Shown: positions 1-11,403, counted from the first letter of the stretch. The stretch is 64,000 bases of DNA from Clostridiales bacterium (GCA_012517815.1 JAAYUF010000156.1:1-64000); one strand, 5' to 3'. Notes: generated by a model from the sequence alone, not told the origin. Made by a program: numbers and translations.

Positions 1-162
1 CGCGGACGCCATTGTCAGCGACATATTCGTGCCGGTATCGCCGTCGGGAACCGGGAAGACGTTGAGCGCATCCACCGACTCGCGATTCTTATCCAGCATC
101 GCCGCGCCTGCCAAAACCATGTCGCGCAGCAGCAGACCATCTATCATCTTCGTCTGTAACAA
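1..162 (-). CDS. fakA: Fatty acid kinase FakA / DAK2-domain protein (5' end only)
   Basis: Only the first 54 codons lie in the window; the gene runs off the left edge. The N-terminus carries the DAK2/DhaL nucleotide-binding signature [10 protein letters not shown], which in this family holds the Mg-binding aspartates. FakA phosphorylates fatty acids bound to FakB so that exogenous or recycled acyl chains can enter phospholipid synthesis. I place the start at a TTG (160-162) because AGGAGG stands nine bases upstream, while the in-frame ATG at 147 is too far from that site. The neighbour upstream, 24 bp away, is an Asp23-family gene; the asp23-fakA pair is conserved in Firmicutes (yloU-yloV in Bacillus). 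Kinase domain completeness cannot be judged here. Confidence 0.9.
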   Translation of the reverse strand, partial: MLQTKMIDGLLLRDMVLAGAAMLDKNRESVDALNVFPVPDGDTGTNMSLTMASA

Positions 163-186
163 GGGCTTGTTCCTCCTGAGGCAGTT

Positions 187-537
187 TTAAACGCGCACAC
201 CTTCAACCGAGATATTCACGCGGCGAACCTTGACACCCGTCATGCTTTCCAGCTTGTACCGGACGGTTTCCACGATCGTCTTGCAAACTTCCGCGATAGA
301 GATGCCGTACTCGACGATGATAAACAGATCAACGTCAAGCATATCGTCAACCAGGCGCAGTTGAACGCCTTTGGTGAGGTTTTCTCTCCCCAGCCACTGA
401 ACAAGACCGTCTTTCGCCCTCTTGCTGGACATCGCGACGATGCCGTAGCATTCCAGCGCGGCGTAGCCTACCACCTTCAACATCACGTCCTCGGTGATGT
501 AGACTGTGCCGATATCGTTCTTGATCTTACATTCCAT
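187..537 (-). CDS. Asp23/Gls24 family envelope stress protein
   Basis: A 116-residue protein of the Asp23/Gls24 (DUF322) family. The frame stays open further upstream, but AAGGAGG nine bases before the ATG at 537 and the typical family N-terminus (short acidic lead, then GTVYITEDVMLKVVGYAA) fix the start. Members are small alkaline-shock or envelope-stress proteins, some bound to the cell membrane through partners; their biochemical role is not settled. The last third (VRRVNISVEGV) matches the usual end of the YloU subgroup. It is the first gene of a two-gene unit with fakA, 24 bp apart, transcribed from a promoter at 618-646. Pairing with fakA is conserved in many Firmicutes and suggests a link to lipid or envelope maintenance. 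Confidence 0.9.
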   Translation of the reverse strand: MECKIKNDIGTVYITEDVMLKVVGYAALECYGIVAMSSKRAKDGLVQWLGRENLTKGVQLRLVDDMLDVDLFIIVEYGISIAEVCKTIVETVRYKLESMTGVKVRRVNISVEGVRV

Positions 538-617
538 AGTTCCATGCCTCCTTGCAACGATGGACGCATCACCGGCAATGATGACCCGCACGCGAAAGCG
601 CATGGCAGGTCATGTTG

Positions 618-646
618 ATTATACATGATGAAGGCTTAATGCGCAA
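618..646 (-). promoter_or_regulatory. Promoter of asp23-fakA
   Basis: On the minus strand TTGCGC and TATAAT are separated by exactly 17 bases, about 80 bases before the Asp23 start codon. No other gene reads leftward here. The remaining bases between the two divergent genes (647-783) hold no gene that I can see. Confidence 0.75.
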
Positions 647-783
647 CCGCTTAACCGCAACAAATTTGGTCGCAGGCTGCGGCGCGCCCTGCCGCCGGCC
701 GCTTTCAGGGGGCTTTGCATGACGGCATTACATGGTTTTGTCACGCATTTGACACGTCGTCTTCATACAAAGAAGGAATTTGA

Positions 784-811
784 TTTACAAAAATGCAATA
801 TGTGCTATAAT
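784..811 (+). promoter_or_regulatory. Promoter of the low-complexity membrane protein gene
   Basis: TTTACA and TATAAT are 16 bases apart, with a TGC just before the -10 box (extended -10). It lies about 60 bases upstream of the ATG at 873. Confidence 0.75.
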
Positions 812-872
812 ATGGAGGAATGCGCGCGTCCGCAGCCGCATGATGCTTGGACATTGGCCTAGGAGATGCAGC

Positions 873-2714
873 ATGAACAGCAACCGCATGAAATATGCCA
901 GCACGCCGACGTACGGCATGCAGAAGCGCAATTTTGCCAAAAAGCAGGCCGCCGCCGCGCAGACGAACCCCACGCCTGATTTTACCCAGCAGCCGGCCGT
1001 CGACCCCAACACCCCGCTTGCGCCTTTTTCCGCGCAGAATCCCTACCTGATGCCGCCGGGTCTTTTTACGGGCGCGCAGCCCAACGCCATGCCGTATCTG
1101 AACAACGCAGCCGGGATGCCCGCGCAGGGGATGATGCCTCAGGCGCCGGGCGGCGCGCTTCAGCCCTCGTTCACGCAAGGCGCGGCGCCGGGCGCCTATC
1201 CGGGCTACATGCAGGGTCAGCCGGTTTCTTCGGCGCCTCCGTTTCAGCCGCAGATGGGCGCGATGCCGGCATCGGGCGGCCAACCTTCGTTTACGGCGCG
1301 TTCGCAGGGCTATGTCCCCAACGCGTTTCCACAGGGGAATAACGCCATACCGCCCAACGTGATGCGCGGGGACGCGTTTTCGGGCGCAAGCATGCCGCCG
1401 TCCGGCCTTCAGGCCGGCTACGGCGGCTTCCCGTCCGGCGCGGCAAACGCGGCCGGCTTGAACGCGCCGGCCGGCATGGGCGCGATGAACGGAATGGGCG
1501 GCATGAACGGTTATTCCCCGGCGAGCTTCCCCGGCGGGGGCGTGCCGGTCGGTCAGCCCGGGTACGGCATGTCGGGTTATTCCGGCGGCATGGGGAGCCC
1601 GGCGATGCCCATGGGCGTGAACGGCGGCCGCGCGCCCTTCGGCGGAATGGAAGGCGGCGGCATGCCCGCCATGCCGACGCCGCGCCAGCCCTTCGATATG
1701 GACAGGTTCCTCAAGATCCTCCTGTACGGGGTGCTTCCGGTTTTATTCATTCCCTGCATCTTTGTATCCCCCACCTTCGATTTCCTGCGCTACCTGTTCA
1801 TCATCCTGTCGGTGGTCACGCTGAGCGTGCTGTGGTACCGCCAGTCGTTTTCCTCCGGCCTGCGCACGGCGGTGTCGGTCGCGTATCTGGCGCTTTGCAT
1901 TATCGTAATCGCCCTGCTGATCAGCGGCAACAAGGATGTCACGCAATCCGGCTCGGCCCTGAGCCGAAACGCGGCCGGGCAGGCGTCGGCCGAGCCGTCG
2001 GTATCGCCTGAAGCCGCGCCGCTTGCCGCGCAGGAAACCCCCTCCCCCGTGGAGGACCCGGGCGAGTCCGAGGCGGAGCTGCGCCTTTCCACCTTCATGG
2101 ATTACTGGTCGGTCAACCGCGTCGAGGACATGGTTAACCTCGTCATGCCCAGCTGGGCCATCGCGCAGGAAAGCCCGGCGCAGGCGCTGTTTACCGTGAT
2201 CAGCAACCGGACGCCCACGGAGTATGAGATCGAGAGCATATCCGGCACCTCGACGGATTCGTCCCGCACCATCACAATGAGCGCCTTCATCGACAAGAAC
2301 AACGGCAAGGAACCCGTCCGCTACCGGTTCATGATCCTGATGGTCAAGGAAAGCGGGGAATGGTACGTCGACCCCAACTCGCTGGCGACCAACGATACCG
2401 TGGAAGCCACTGAAACGCCCGTTGCCGGCAAGGAGACGATCTCCCAATCCCTCGCGCCGCGCATGACCGTAACCCCGATCCCGGACGCCAGCACCAAGCT
2501 TTACTATAACGCCAACGGCGGCTCCTATTATCATCTGGACCCCAACTGTTCGGCGGTGAACCCGAAATACTTGCCCATGGCCTCCTTCCTCTACAGCGAA
2601 CTGGACGACCCGCCCTACAGCTCCCTGCTGCCCTGCCTGAAGTGCGGCGCGCCCACCCAGTCCCTTAAGGCGCTGGAGGCTTCCGCGACGGCGACGCCCA
2701 CCGCCGCACCGTAA
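873..2714 (+). CDS. Low-complexity membrane protein with C-terminal cysteine domain
   Basis: A 613-residue protein of unknown function. Roughly residues 30-265 are a Gly/Pro/Met/Ala/Gln-rich, probably disordered segment. Three hydrophobic stretches follow (about residues 275-350), then a Ser/Ala/Pro/Glu linker and a folded-looking domain beginning LRLSTFMDYWSVNRVED. The end carries NANGGSYYHLDPNCSAVN and, 30 residues later, PCLKCGAP: one His and three Cys that could bind a metal or form disulfides. I recall similar 'YHLDPNC...CxxCGAP' tails in secreted or membrane proteins of gut Clostridia, but no function. The start at 873 is chosen from AGGAG seven bases upstream; an in-frame ATG at 780 lies inside the promoter. 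It appears monocistronic, with its own promoter and a strong inverted repeat downstream. Confidence 0.7.
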   Translation: MNSNRMKYASTPTYGMQKRNFAKKQAAAAQTNPTPDFTQQPAVDPNTPLAPFSAQNPYLMPPGLFTGAQPNAMPYLNNAAGMPAQGMMPQAPGGALQPSFTQGAAPGAYPGYMQGQPVSSAPPFQPQMGAMPASGGQPSFTARSQGYVPNAFPQGNNAIPPNVMRGDAFSGASMPPSGLQAGYGGFPSGAANAAGLNAPAGMGAMNGMGGMNGYSPASFPGGGVPVGQPGYGMSGYSGGMGSPAMPMGVNGGRAPFGGMEGGGMPAMPTPRQPFDMDRFLKILLYGVLPVLFIPCIFVSPTFDFLRYLFIILSVVTLSVLWYRQSFSSGLRTAVSVAYLALCIIVIALLISGNKDVTQSGSALSRNAAGQASAEPSVSPEAAPLAAQETPSPVEDPGESEAELRLSTFMDYWSVNRVEDMVNLVMPSWAIAQESPAQALFTVISNRTPTEYEIESISGTSTDSSRTITMSAFIDKNNGKEPVRYRFMILMVKESGEWYVDPNSLATNDTVEATETPVAGKETISQSLAPRMTVTPIPDASTKLYYNANGGSYYHLDPNCSAVNPKYLPMASFLYSELDDPPYSSLLPCLKCGAPTQSLKALEASATATPTAAP

Positions 2715-3059
2715 CGCGGGTCCGTCGGGTTGCCACGCGGAGCGCGGCGTCCAAGGGCTTCCATTCCCCTTCATACGGCGAATCCCAGGACAAAGCCGGT
2801 CGGGACGGCGGGCGACCAAGAGAGCACAGCCCCGCCTCCCTGCTCCGGTTCCACGCCGCGTGACGTTTCCAAAGGCGAACCAAACGCCCCGCAACCGGAC
2901 GGACAGGGCCGAATCCTGCCGGCGGAGGGCCGCCGCGCCCAACGTGTGCCGCAAGCGGCAACTGCGGGTCATCTTGATGGGAGCATCCGTCCGCTGCGCG
3001 GCTGGAGCGATGCCGCCTCAAGCGACGGCATTGGCAGGACAAACGCGCCTAAACCGCCT
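2715..3059. other. Intergenic stretch without a recognisable gene
   Basis: GC-rich spacer between two convergent genes. Open frames here lack ribosome sites and resemble no family I know. The only clear element is the inverted repeat that follows at 3060-3108. Confidence 0.6.
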
Positions 3060-3108
3060 CCAATCAACGCAAGAGGCCGCCTGTCGGGCGGCCTCTTGCG
3101 TTGATTGG
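3060..3108. terminator. Perfect 22-bp inverted repeat, probable bidirectional terminator
   Basis: Two 22-base arms (3060-3081 and 3087-3108) pair without mismatch around a five-base loop (TGTCG). It sits between the converging ends of the genes at 873-2714 and 3136-4251. Neither side has a proper U-run, so termination efficiency is uncertain. Confidence 0.6.
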
Positions 3109-3135
3109 GTTGCAGCATGCCTGCGCGGTTCCGCT

Positions 3136-4251
3136 TTACAGCGTCAGCTCGTACTGGCGGTACACGCGGTAGCGGGTCGCGCCGGCGCGCTCCGTGGCGA
3201 GGATGCTCTGGAGGTTGGTTTCGTCGATGGTGGACGCTTCCACTTCCTCCACGCCCAGCTTGCGGGCGTGCTCATAGGCGGCCAGCGTCATGGCCACGTT
3301 GACGGCCTTGTTTTGGAAATCCGGCGTCACGAACATCATGCTGCAACGCACGGCGCGCGCCCGCCCGAACACCAGCGACAGCCACCCCAACGGGAACAGG
3401 CGGCCGTGGTGTTTCCGGAGCAGCTGGTTATAATCCGGAAAACACACCAGAATGCCCACCGGCCGCTCCCCTGAATACGCCATCACGATCAGGTCGGTGC
3501 GGGTATAGCGAAGGAGGGATTTCATCTCGTCCAGAATGTCGTCCTGGGTGGGCGGGGTCAGTTCCCATTCGTCCGGGAAAGCCTCGTCGATCACGCGGGC
3601 CGCCTCGCCCGCCAGCTTCTCCGCGTCGGCGCGGCGCAGGTTCACACGCTCCACACGGAACCTGAAGCGCTTCTGAGCCATGTCGCTCAGCTCGCGGTAG
3701 GTTTCCGCCGGGAAATCGGTCAGGCTCAGGCGGTAGGCGAAATGGTCGCGGTGCTTTGTGAAGCCGTACGCGGTGAAGATATCGTTGTAGTAAGGCGGGT
3801 TGTACGGGTTAAGCACCACCGGCGGGCCGTCGAAGCCCTCCTGCAGCAAGCCCTTGCTGAAGTCGTCAAAGCCGGGGGTATTCGGGCCGACCACCCGGGT
3901 CATGCCCAACTCCCGCAGGTAACGCGTTGCCGTATCCAAAACGGCGCGCGCGTATTCGAGGTTGTTCTCACTCTCAAACAGGCTCACGTAGCCGCGCTTC
4001 TCGCCGATGCGCTCGTTCAGGCGCGCATCCACGCCGGCCAGCACGCGCGCGACGGGCCGGTCGTCGTCGTACGCCATGAAGAAGGCGTGCTCGCCGCTGA
4101 GCAGGGGGTTGTTTTCCCCCAGCAGCAGTTTGCGCTGCATCTCGACCATCGGCGGCACCCAGTACGGGTCGCCCCGGTACAGCCTGCGCGGCAGTTCCAT
4201 AAAATCGCGGATGCCCTTGCCGGTTTTCTCGAGCATGGCTACATGGATCAC
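3136..4251 (-). CDS. GNAT-like acyltransferase family protein
   Basis: A 371-residue protein that reads as a tandem GNAT-like fold. The N-terminal half (about residues 15-160) has RRLYRGDPYWVPPM followed by FFMAYDDDRPVARVLAGVDARLN, the usual strand pair of a GNAT domain; the C-terminal half (about residues 250-365) has RPVGILVCFPDYNQLL and ends with a canonical acceptor-side pattern (VEEVEASTIDETN). Proteins of this build are often annotated only as hypothetical, and the substrate is unknown. The start is a GTG at 4251, chosen because AAGGAGG lies seven bases upstream; a more distal in-frame ATG has no site. It follows engB by 57 bp in the same direction and may be the last gene of the lon-engB transcript. 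Confidence 0.65.
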   Translation of the reverse strand: MIHVAMLEKTGKGIRDFMELPRRLYRGDPYWVPPMVEMQRKLLLGENNPLLSGEHAFFMAYDDDRPVARVLAGVDARLNERIGEKRGYVSLFESENNLEYARAVLDTATRYLRELGMTRVVGPNTPGFDDFSKGLLQEGFDGPPVVLNPYNPPYYNDIFTAYGFTKHRDHFAYRLSLTDFPAETYRELSDMAQKRFRFRVERVNLRRADAEKLAGEAARVIDEAFPDEWELTPPTQDDILDEMKSLLRYTRTDLIVMAYSGERPVGILVCFPDYNQLLRKHHGRLFPLGWLSLVFGRARAVRCSMMFVTPDFQNKAVNVAMTLAAYEHARKLGVEEVEASTIDETNLQSILATERAGATRYRVYRQYELTL

Positions 4252-4308
4252 GCAAATTCCTCCTTCGCGTATGGAACACCGGCCGGATCCGATCAACGGC
4301 ATCCGGGC

Positions 4309-4959
4309 CTATTCGGCCGTCTGCGGACGGCTTTCCTCTGTTATGATTGTATCACAAACTTCGCCCGCGCTCAACGCCGACGTCATCGCCGTTTCGATTT
4401 TTGTAAGCAGGGCTTCCCGGCCCTCGCCGCTTTCGGAGGAAAACACCACGACTTCCCAGGGCTGCACCAGCATGGCGCGGCAGATGGGCGCCAGATGCTT
4501 CTGGCGCGCGCCGCGGCTGATCTGGTCCGCCTTGGTGGCGATCACTGTGTAGGGAATGCCGTTCCCGCGGAAAAAGGCGCCCATGGACACGTCGTCGGCC
4601 GTCGGCTCATGGCGGATATCCACCAGCAGCAAGGCGTGCGTGAGCAGCGTGCTTTCCCGGAAGTAGCGCTCCATCATGCGGCCCCAGCGCATCTTTTCCG
4701 CCTTGTCGACCTTGGCGAAGCCGTAGCCCGGCAGGTCGACCAGATGGAATGCCTCGTTGATGAGAAACACGTTGATCAGCCGCGTTTTTCCCGGCGTGCC
4801 GCTGACCTTGCAGAGCTTTTTCCGGTTGCACAGCGCGTTGATCAGCGAGCTTTTTCCCACGTTGCTGCGGCCGACCACCGCCAGCTGCGGCAGGGTGATC
4901 GGCGCGGCCTCGGAATAATCCGCCATGCTGGTGAGAAACGAAGCGCTCCTGATATCCAT
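4309..4959 (-). CDS. engB: Ribosome biogenesis GTPase EngB (YsxC)
   Basis: A 216-residue TrmE-Era-EngA-EngB family GTPase needed for assembly of the 50S ribosomal subunit. G1 is GRSNVGKS (residues 30-37), the switch region has GTPGKTR, G3 is DLPGYG and G4 is TKAD; length is normal for the family. The frame continues far upstream inside lon, but the family N-terminus fits the ATG at 4959, two bases after the lon stop codon, so translation is probably coupled. The lon-engB arrangement is conserved in Firmicutes (lonA-ysxC). Confidence 0.95.
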   Translation of the reverse strand: MDIRSASFLTSMADYSEAAPITLPQLAVVGRSNVGKSSLINALCNRKKLCKVSGTPGKTRLINVFLINEAFHLVDLPGYGFAKVDKAEKMRWGRMMERYFRESTLLTHALLLVDIRHEPTADDVSMGAFFRGNGIPYTVIATKADQISRGARQKHLAPICRAMLVQPWEVVVFSSESGEGREALLTKIETAMTSALSAGEVCDTIITEESRPQTAE

Positions 4960-4961
4960 GT

Positions 4962-7364
4962 TCAAGACCCCTGATAGGCGGCGGGCGGCTGCGCGGCGGG
5001 CGGCAGGGCCATCGCAGGCGCTTGCGTCGCGTCGGGCAGCGCGGAAACCAGCGCGCGGGAAAGCACCTCGTCCACCCGTTCCACCGTGACCACGCTCAGC
5101 TTCGCCAGCACGTTTTCGGGAACGTCTTCCAGGTCCTTGGCGTTTTCCATGGGGATCAACGCCAGGCGAAGCCCGGCGCGGTAAGCGGCCAGCAGTTTTT
5201 CCTTCAGGCCGCCGATGGGCAGCACGCGGCCGCGCAGGGTGATTTCGCCCGTCATGGCGATATCCTGCCGCACGGGGATCCCGGTCAGGGCGCTGGTGAG
5301 CGCCGTGACCATCGCCACGCCCGCCGAGGGGCCGTCCTTGGGCACCGCGCCTTCCGGCACATGGATGTGCAGGTCGTGCTGTTTGTAGAACTCGGCGGGG
5401 ATGCCCCAGCCGTCGCTGTGCGCGCGCACCCAGGAGAGGGCTGCCTTGGCGCTTTCCTGCATCACGTCGCCCAGTTTCCCGGTCAGCTGCAGCGCGCCGG
5501 CGCCCTGCATGAGCGTGCATTCCACCGCGAGCGTTTCGCCGCCGACCGCCGTTACGGCCAGCCCGTTGACGACGCCCACCAGACTGTGCCGTTCCGTCGG
5601 CTCGCGCAGGTACTGCACGGCGCCCAGGTATTCCTTGAGCTTGCGGGAGGTGACGGGCACGGTTTTCACGCCGTTTTGCAGCGTTTCCACGGCCGCCTTG
5701 CGCACCACGCGCGCCAGCGTCCGTTCCAGCGTGCGCACGCCGGCCTCGCGCGTGTAGCCTTCGATCAGCTCGGCCATCACGCGGTCGGTCATCGTCACGC
5801 TGCGCGGGGGCAGCCCGTGCGCTTTGATCTGCTTGGGCAGCAGGTGCTTTTTCCCGATGGCGAGCTTCTCCAGATCGGTGTAGCTGGGCACCTCGATGAT
5901 CTCCAGCCGGTCCAGGAGAGCCGGGGGGATGGTATCCATGGTGTTGGCCGTGGTGATGAACATCACGCGGCTCAGGTCGAAAGGCAGCTCCATGTAATGG
6001 TCGCGGAACGCGTGATTCTGCTCCGCATCCAGCACTTCCAGCAGCGCCGAGGCGGGATCGCCGCGGAAATCGCTGCTCATTTTGTCGATTTCGTCAAACA
6101 GGAACACAGGGTTGACCGTGCCCGCCTGCTTGAGCCCGGCGATGATGCGGCCGGGAATCGCGCCCACGTAGGTGCGCCGGTGGCCGCGAATCTCGGCCTC
6201 GTCGCGCACGCCGCCCAGCGACATCTGCACAAACTTGCGGCCGACCGCCTCGGCGATGGCGCGCACGATGCTGGTTTTGCCAACGCCGGGAGGGCCCACA
6301 AAGCAGAGGATCGGCCCTTTCATATCCTGCTTGAGGCGCAGAACGGCCAGATACTCGATGATGCGCTCCTTGACCTTGGTCAGGCCGAAATGGTCCTTGT
6401 CCAGCACGCGCACGGCGCGTTTCAGGTCCAGATTGTCCACCGTGGTCTTGCCCCAGGGCAGGTCCAGAATCCACTCCACGTAGGTTCGGCTCACGCCGAT
6501 CTCCGGCGTGCCGGGCGCCATGTGGGAAAGGCGCTCCAGCTCGCGCTCCGCCTTCTGGCGCGCCTCGTCGTTGAGCGGAGTATCCTTGAGCTTGTCGCGC
6601 AGCTCGTCCACGTCGGTGGCGTCCTTATCGCCCAGCTCCGTCTGGATGGCCTTGATCTGCTCGCGCAGGTAGTAATCCTTCTGGTTTTTCTCAATCTGCT
6701 GCTTGATGCGCGCCTGCACGGTCTTTTCCAGTTCCGCCAGCTTCGTTTCCCGAAGCAGAATGCCGCAAAGCGTTTCCAGCCGGTCCGCCGGGTTGAGCTT
6801 CTCAAGGATCAGCTGCCGATCCTCCAGCTGGGTGAGCACATTGGCGGCGATGGTATCGGCCAGCTGTTCGGGCTTGTCCATCGCCATCACGGAGCGCTGC
6901 GTTTCCGGCGACACCCGCAGGCTGGATTTGCTGTATTCCTCAAAATACTCGTGCGTGGTGCGCACCAGCGCCTTCATTTCGTTGGTCACACGCGCCGGTG
7001 CGGGCCGGACGGGCCGCACATCCGCCAGCAGGAAGGGATCGTCCTGCAGGATGGTTTCCAGCGTGGCGCGGCGCTCGCCCTCCACCAGCACGCGTATGCT
7101 GTCTCCGGGAAGGTTAAGCACCTGCTTGACCAGCGCGATGGTCCCCACCGCGACCAGATCGCCCGCCTCGGGGTCCTCCACGTCGGCGTCCTTCTGGGCC
7201 ACCAGAAAAATCCGCTGGTCGTCCAGCATCGCCTTTTCCAGCGCGGCTACGCTCTTGACGCGGCCCACATCAAAATGCAGCACCATGTGCGGAAAGACCA
7301 TCATGCCCCGCAGCGGCAAAACCGGGATGCGGGTCAGGGGTGTTTTTCGCAAGGTCTGTGCCAT
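4962..7364 (-). CDS. lon: ATP-dependent protease Lon
   Basis: An 800-residue LonA-type AAA+ serine protease that degrades misfolded and regulatory proteins in the cytosol. Domain order: N-terminal LAN domain (about 1-200), coiled coil, AAA+ module with Walker [10 protein letters not shown] and Walker [11 protein letters not shown], then the protease domain with the catalytic Ser in KDGPSAG (residue 680) and the Lys of the GGLKEKLL motif (about 721-723). The start at 7364 is supported by GAAGGAGG eight bases upstream. The last 25 residues are Ala/Pro-rich. It has its own promoter (7424-7452) and is followed two bases later by engB. Confidence 0.97.
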   Translation of the reverse strand: MAQTLRKTPLTRIPVLPLRGMMVFPHMVLHFDVGRVKSVAALEKAMLDDQRIFLVAQKDADVEDPEAGDLVAVGTIALVKQVLNLPGDSIRVLVEGERRATLETILQDDPFLLADVRPVRPAPARVTNEMKALVRTTHEYFEEYSKSSLRVSPETQRSVMAMDKPEQLADTIAANVLTQLEDRQLILEKLNPADRLETLCGILLRETKLAELEKTVQARIKQQIEKNQKDYYLREQIKAIQTELGDKDATDVDELRDKLKDTPLNDEARQKAERELERLSHMAPGTPEIGVSRTYVEWILDLPWGKTTVDNLDLKRAVRVLDKDHFGLTKVKERIIEYLAVLRLKQDMKGPILCFVGPPGVGKTSIVRAIAEAVGRKFVQMSLGGVRDEAEIRGHRRTYVGAIPGRIIAGLKQAGTVNPVFLFDEIDKMSSDFRGDPASALLEVLDAEQNHAFRDHYMELPFDLSRVMFITTANTMDTIPPALLDRLEIIEVPSYTDLEKLAIGKKHLLPKQIKAHGLPPRSVTMTDRVMAELIEGYTREAGVRTLERTLARVVRKAAVETLQNGVKTVPVTSRKLKEYLGAVQYLREPTERHSLVGVVNGLAVTAVGGETLAVECTLMQGAGALQLTGKLGDVMQESAKAALSWVRAHSDGWGIPAEFYKQHDLHIHVPEGAVPKDGPSAGVAMVTALTSALTGIPVRQDIAMTGEITLRGRVLPIGGLKEKLLAAYRAGLRLALIPMENAKDLEDVPENVLAKLSVVTVERVDEVLSRALVSALPDATQAPAMALPPAAQPPAAYQGS

Positions 7365-7423
7365 GTCGTTCCTCCTTCGCGGCGGGCTGCGGCCGCGCCG
7401 CGCGCGGCCCCCGCCGAGCTTTC

Positions 7424-7452
7424 ATTATATCGGCTCACCGTCGGGAATGCAA
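7424..7452 (-). promoter_or_regulatory. Promoter of lon-engB
   Basis: TTGCAT and TATAAT on the minus strand, 17 bases apart, about 60 bases before the lon start. I see no CIRCE or CtsR-type operator around it. The DNA between this promoter and the clpX terminator (7453-7697) shows only small GC-rich hairpins and no gene. Confidence 0.8.
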
Positions 7453-7697
7453 GGGAAAGCCAGCGAACCGCGTGGCTTGGCTGTCTCGGCGCAAAAGCCG
7501 GAAAAACCGCCGGTCTTTCCGGGGAAGCGTAGCCTCCCCGCCGGTTCCCCGCCGTTGGAAGCCCTTCGGTCCTTCGGACGGGGCGCCTCGGTAACGGCGC
7601 CGCCCCGGAACCCCCCGCTCGCTTTCCCGTGCGGCGTTCATCCCCACCCTTTGAGTCTACCCAAACGGGCGGGGCTTAAACCTCCTGCGCTTGGTTG

Positions 7698-7730
7698 AAA
7701 ACACGCCGCACCCTCACGGATGCGGCGTGT
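7698..7730 (-). terminator. Rho-independent terminator of clpX
   Basis: Ten-base arms ACACGCCGCA and TGCGGCGTGT (7701-7710 and 7721-7730) with a ten-base loop. On the minus strand the stem is followed by TTTTC, 24 bases after the clpX stop codon. Confidence 0.75.
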
Positions 7731-7754
7731 GCCTGTCAGCGTTCACTGATACGC

Positions 7755-9062
<1,308 letters not shown>

Positions 9063-9076
9063 TTTGGGTTCACCTC

Positions 9077-9670
9077 TTACTTGCCGGCGCGGGGTTGGTA
9101 GATTTCGTCGATGATGCCATACTTGAGCGCTTCCTCGGCGCTCATGAAGTAATCGCGTTCGACGTCCTTATCCACTTTCTCCTGCGGCTGGCCCGTCATC
9201 TCGGCAATCAGCCGGTTCATCTTGTGCTTGGTCTTCAAAAGCCATTCGGCGCGAATCTGCACATCCGTCGCCTGGCCGCTCGCGCCGCCCAAAGGCTGGT
9301 GGATCATGACTTCGCTGTTGGGCAAGGCAAGCCGCTTGCCCTTTTCGCCCGCCATCAGCAGGAAGGCGCCCATGGAGGCGGCCATGCCCACGCACACGGT
9401 GCGCACGTTGGGTTTGATATACTGCATGGTGTCAAAAATCGCCATGCCCGCCGTCACGCTGCCGCCCGGGCTGTTGATGTACAGCGAAATGTCGGCATCG
9501 GGGTTTTCCATTTCCAGAAACAGAAGCTGCGCAACCACCAGATTGGCGACATCATCGTCGATCTCGCCTCCCAGAAAGACGATACGGTCTTTCAGCAGGC
9601 GCGAATAAATGTCGAAGGAACGTTCGCCTCGGTTTGTCTGTTCAATGACCATTGGGATCAACGTGCTCAT
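9077..9670 (-). CDS. clpP: ATP-dependent Clp protease proteolytic subunit ClpP
   Basis: A 197-residue serine protease subunit. The catalytic triad is visible as Ser99 (GMAASMG), His124 (MIHQP) and Asp173 (VERDYFM), at spacings matching E. coli ClpP. The frame is open for 125 codons upstream, but homology starts at the ATG at 9670, which has GGGAGTG seven bases before it. It lies 158 bp after tig and 14 bp before clpX; I see no promoter in the tig-clpP gap, so it is likely read from the tig promoter. Confidence 0.97.
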   Translation of the reverse strand: MSTLIPMVIEQTNRGERSFDIYSRLLKDRIVFLGGEIDDDVANLVVAQLLFLEMENPDADISLYINSPGGSVTAGMAIFDTMQYIKPNVRTVCVGMAASMGAFLLMAGEKGKRLALPNSEVMIHQPLGGASGQATDVQIRAEWLLKTKHKMNRLIAEMTGQPQEKVDKDVERDYFMSAEEALKYGIIDEIYQPRAGK

Positions 9671-9828
9671 GATTTTCACTCCCATCTGCCGGCCCGGGCG
9701 TTCAGCCGCGGTAGGCCGGCGTTTGTTGTCGCTGTTTGGAAAGGCGGCGGGCACGCGTGTGTTCGATACCATCGCGAGCCGCCGCCATGCCATGTTACGG
9801 TTTCTGCGGTACCTGTTCCGCGTCAGGG

Positions 9829-11307
9829 TTACTCCGCCTTTTCCTTGCCTGCGGCCGCTTTGCCGGTGCGGGCGCTCTTGGGGGCCGGCTTCTCCTCGCC
9901 GGCGGCATCGTCGGCCGCCGGGGTTTCCGCCTTCGCCTTGCGCGCGGCAGGCTTCTTCGCGGGGGGCTTGGGGGCGGGCTCGGCTTCCGACGCCTCCGGC
10001 TGCCTGGGCGCGGCTTTTTCGTCCGTCACCTTGGCGTTGTCCCACAGGAGGTCCAGCGCCTTGTTGATCTTGGCCCGGTGCTGGAAATAGGCGATCTGCG
10101 CGTCGCTAAACTCCGCGCGCACCTGCTCCAGCGTCTTGCCGACGGATTTGGCGTACTCTTCCAGCAGGGCGTTCACGTCGCTTTCCTCCGCCTGCAGGTC
10201 CTCCGCCTTGATGATCTCCTCGATCACCAATTCGGTTTTCAGGTTGTTGCGGGCTTCCTCGCGGTACATGTCTCGCATCTGGGCCTCGGTCTGCCCGGTC
10301 AGCTGCAGGTAGCGCTTGATGTCAAAGCCCTGCTGCTGCATGCGCCAGTTCATCTCGCCCAGGATGTCGTTGAGCTTCTCCTCCACCATGGGGGCGGGGA
10401 TATCGATCTGAGCGGCGTCCACAACCTTCTGCACGAGGCCCTGCCTGGCGGCTTCGGTGGATTGCTCGTCGGCCGTCTTTTGCAGGTTCGCGCGGATATC
10501 CGCGGCATAGGCGTCCAGCGTTTCAAACTCGCTGACTTCGCTGGCGAATTCATCGTCCAGCGCCGGTAATTCCTCCCGGCGGATGGCGTTGACCTTCACA
10601 TGGAAGACCGCGTCCCTGCCTTTGAGGTTTTCGGCGTGGTACTCGTCGGGGAATCTGACGTTGAGGTCCTTCTCCTGGCCCACCTTCAGGCCGATCATCT
10701 GCTCCTCAAAGCCCGGGATAAAGGAACCCGAGCCGATGGTCAGCTTCTGGCCTGCGGCGGTGCCGCCGTCAAACGCGACGCCGTCCACGGTTCCGCTGTA
10801 GTCCAGGCTAACCTCGTCGCCGTTTTCCACGCCGCCCTCGGTGATCTCCAGGCTGCGCGCAACGCGCTTCTGCTCCTGTTTCAGGCGCTCGTCGATCTCG
10901 CTTTGCGCCACCTCGCGCAACGTGCGGGCAACCTCGACGCCACGGTAAGCGCCCAGGGTGACTTCCGGCTGTACGTACACCTCGCAGGCAAATGTGACGG
11001 CCGCGCCCTTTTGGATCGGGTCCACGCTGAGCTCAGGCTGGCTGACGGGGTGGAGGTCTTCCTTCTGCACCGCTTCCATATAGGCGTCGGGGAAGATCAG
11101 TTCCAGCGCATCGTCATGAAAGATCCCATCGCCGTACATCCGCTCGATCAGCTTACGCGGAGCTTTGCCCTTGCGAAAGCCGGGAACGTTGATGCGCCCG
11201 CGGTTTTTCAGGTACGCCTTATCGACGGCCTTATCAAACGCGTCGGCCGGTACTGAGAACGAGATCTTGACTTTGTTGCCGGATAATTTCTCCACCGTAT
11301 GCTCCAT
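9829..11307 (-). CDS. tig: Trigger factor (peptidyl-prolyl isomerase chaperone) with long charged tail
   Basis: A 492-residue ribosome-associated folding chaperone. The N-terminal ribosome-binding domain carries the signature [11 protein letters not shown]; the FKBP-type PPIase domain (about 155-240) begins [13 protein letters not shown]; the SurA-like C-domain follows. About 60 further residues at the C-terminus are almost only Ala, Lys, Pro and Glu, giving a length above the usual 430. The start at 11307 has GGGAGG seven bases upstream; earlier codons in frame overlap the promoter. First gene of tig-clpP-clpX. Confidence 0.95.
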   Translation of the reverse strand: MEHTVEKLSGNKVKISFSVPADAFDKAVDKAYLKNRGRINVPGFRKGKAPRKLIERMYGDGIFHDDALELIFPDAYMEAVQKEDLHPVSQPELSVDPIQKGAAVTFACEVYVQPEVTLGAYRGVEVARTLREVAQSEIDERLKQEQKRVARSLEITEGGVENGDEVSLDYSGTVDGVAFDGGTAAGQKLTIGSGSFIPGFEEQMIGLKVGQEKDLNVRFPDEYHAENLKGRDAVFHVKVNAIRREELPALDDEFASEVSEFETLDAYAADIRANLQKTADEQSTEAARQGLVQKVVDAAQIDIPAPMVEEKLNDILGEMNWRMQQQGFDIKRYLQLTGQTEAQMRDMYREEARNNLKTELVIEEIIKAEDLQAEESDVNALLEEYAKSVGKTLEQVRAEFSDAQIAYFQHRAKINKALDLLWDNAKVTDEKAAPRQPEASEAEPAPKPPAKKPAARKAKAETPAADDAAGEEKPAPKSARTGKAAAGKEKAE

Positions 11308-11374
11308 GTGTTTACCTCCCAGGCTCGGTTTGTTGGTTGAACCGTCGCCGCAATTCCAAAGTGCGCTATTTGTT

Positions 11375-11403
11375 AGTATAGCATCGATTGCCCTGTTGCG
11401 CAA
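11375..11403 (-). promoter_or_regulatory. Promoter of tig-clpP-clpX
   Basis: TTGCGC and TATACT on the minus strand with a 17-base spacer, about 65 bases upstream of the trigger factor start codon. Confidence 0.75.

Noticed and set aside
5022-7532. An 836-codon open frame opposite lon
   Set aside because: Antisense shadow of lon; composition (His/Gln/Arg-rich) and lack of any motif argue against a gene.
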